Shown here: positions 63,936 to 64,000 of the stretch, piece after piece
How positions within the stretch are numbered: the stretch's first letter is position 1
How the letters are laid out: every line of letters begins with the position of its first letter
From: Butyricicoccus intestinisimiae
GTDB taxonomy: Bacteria > Bacillota > Clostridia > Oscillospirales > Butyricicoccaceae
DNA: 64,000 bases
Assembly: GCF_018918345.1 (NCBI RefSeq)
Contig: NZ_JAHLQI010000002.1
Span: 124,001 to 188,000, forward strand
Direction of reading: 5' to 3'
The notes under the pieces: generated by a model
Databases searched by the model: none
The model's input: the letters and a program-made list of their open reading frames with translations, nothing else
What the model was told of the DNA's origin: nothing
Made by a program: the position numbers and the translations under genes

Positions 63936-64000
63936 AGCCGGTTATCTGGCACGCATCAGGCTATCTCTCCATGAAGGCAAAATTCACACAAACAATCGTT

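Overview
The window comes from a low-to-middle GC, Gram-positive (monoderm) Clostridia-type chromosome, probably a gut Oscillospirales/Butyricicoccus-like bacterium. The taxon is an inference. It rests on strong AGGAGG ribosome sites, TTGACA-N17-TATAAT promoters, YozG/DUF2975, DUF1292, DUF1385 and GGGtGRT genes, S-layer-homology (SLH) wall proteins, and a large family of intergenic palindromic repeats.

Layout. 1-7.9 kb: a partial acyltransferase, an AIM24-like protein, two tandem paralogous lipoproteins, a DUF2975/XRE pair, a first holin-like toxin locus with its candidate antisense RNA, and a P1B-type ATPase with two small partner genes. 7.9-11.6 kb: the ribosomal/secretion cluster rpmG-secE-nusG-rplK-rplA and rplJ-rplL. 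11.7-14.9 kb: two related small membrane proteins, ruvX, a candidate small RNA and a FUSC-type transporter. 15.0-25.1 kb: a 10.1-kb integrated island in tRNA-Thr(CGU). 25.3-26.4 kb: rpsF-ssb-rpsR. 27-31 kb: cell-wall proteins (VanY-like peptidase; SH3b/SLH protein). 31.1-41.7 kb: one long leftward operon (lipoprotein, response regulator, histidine kinase, DUF1385, prmC, recA, recX, rimO, pgsA, cysS). 41.9-47.3 kb: tRNA-Leu, a small alarmone synthetase, mntP under a probable manganese riboswitch, a SorC-type regulator, a NifU-like/GGGtGRT pair, and a second holin-like toxin locus. 47.3-64 kb: a membrane metalloprotease, tRNA-Tyr/tRNA-Thr pairs present twice, an ABC exporter operon under a GntR repressor, ung, plsC, a second DNA glycosylase, a ClC channel, a Bax-inhibitor-1 protein and an SLH polysaccharide deacetylase.

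The most unusual parts are these. (1) The island looks like a phage satellite: an integrase carrying an embedded XRE helix-turn-helix, divergent repressors, a primase and VapE helicase next to an origin of SaPI type (AGTGAGG iterons on both sides of an AT-rich core), a second iteron array inside a Rep-like gene, and a RelE toxin that has lost its ATG. (2) Two type I toxin-antitoxin loci have convergent promoters and a shared bidirectional terminator. (3) Four families of dispersed repeats share one two-hairpin architecture with compensated stems; they are absent from the island and partly arranged as a 196-bp tandem array beside duplicated tRNAs. (4) A 54-residue membrane protein at the end of the ABC operon carries the GGADGPT signature of sodium-pumping decarboxylase beta subunits.

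No database search could be run. Family names come from motif and context recognition, and promoter and terminator calls were made by eye.
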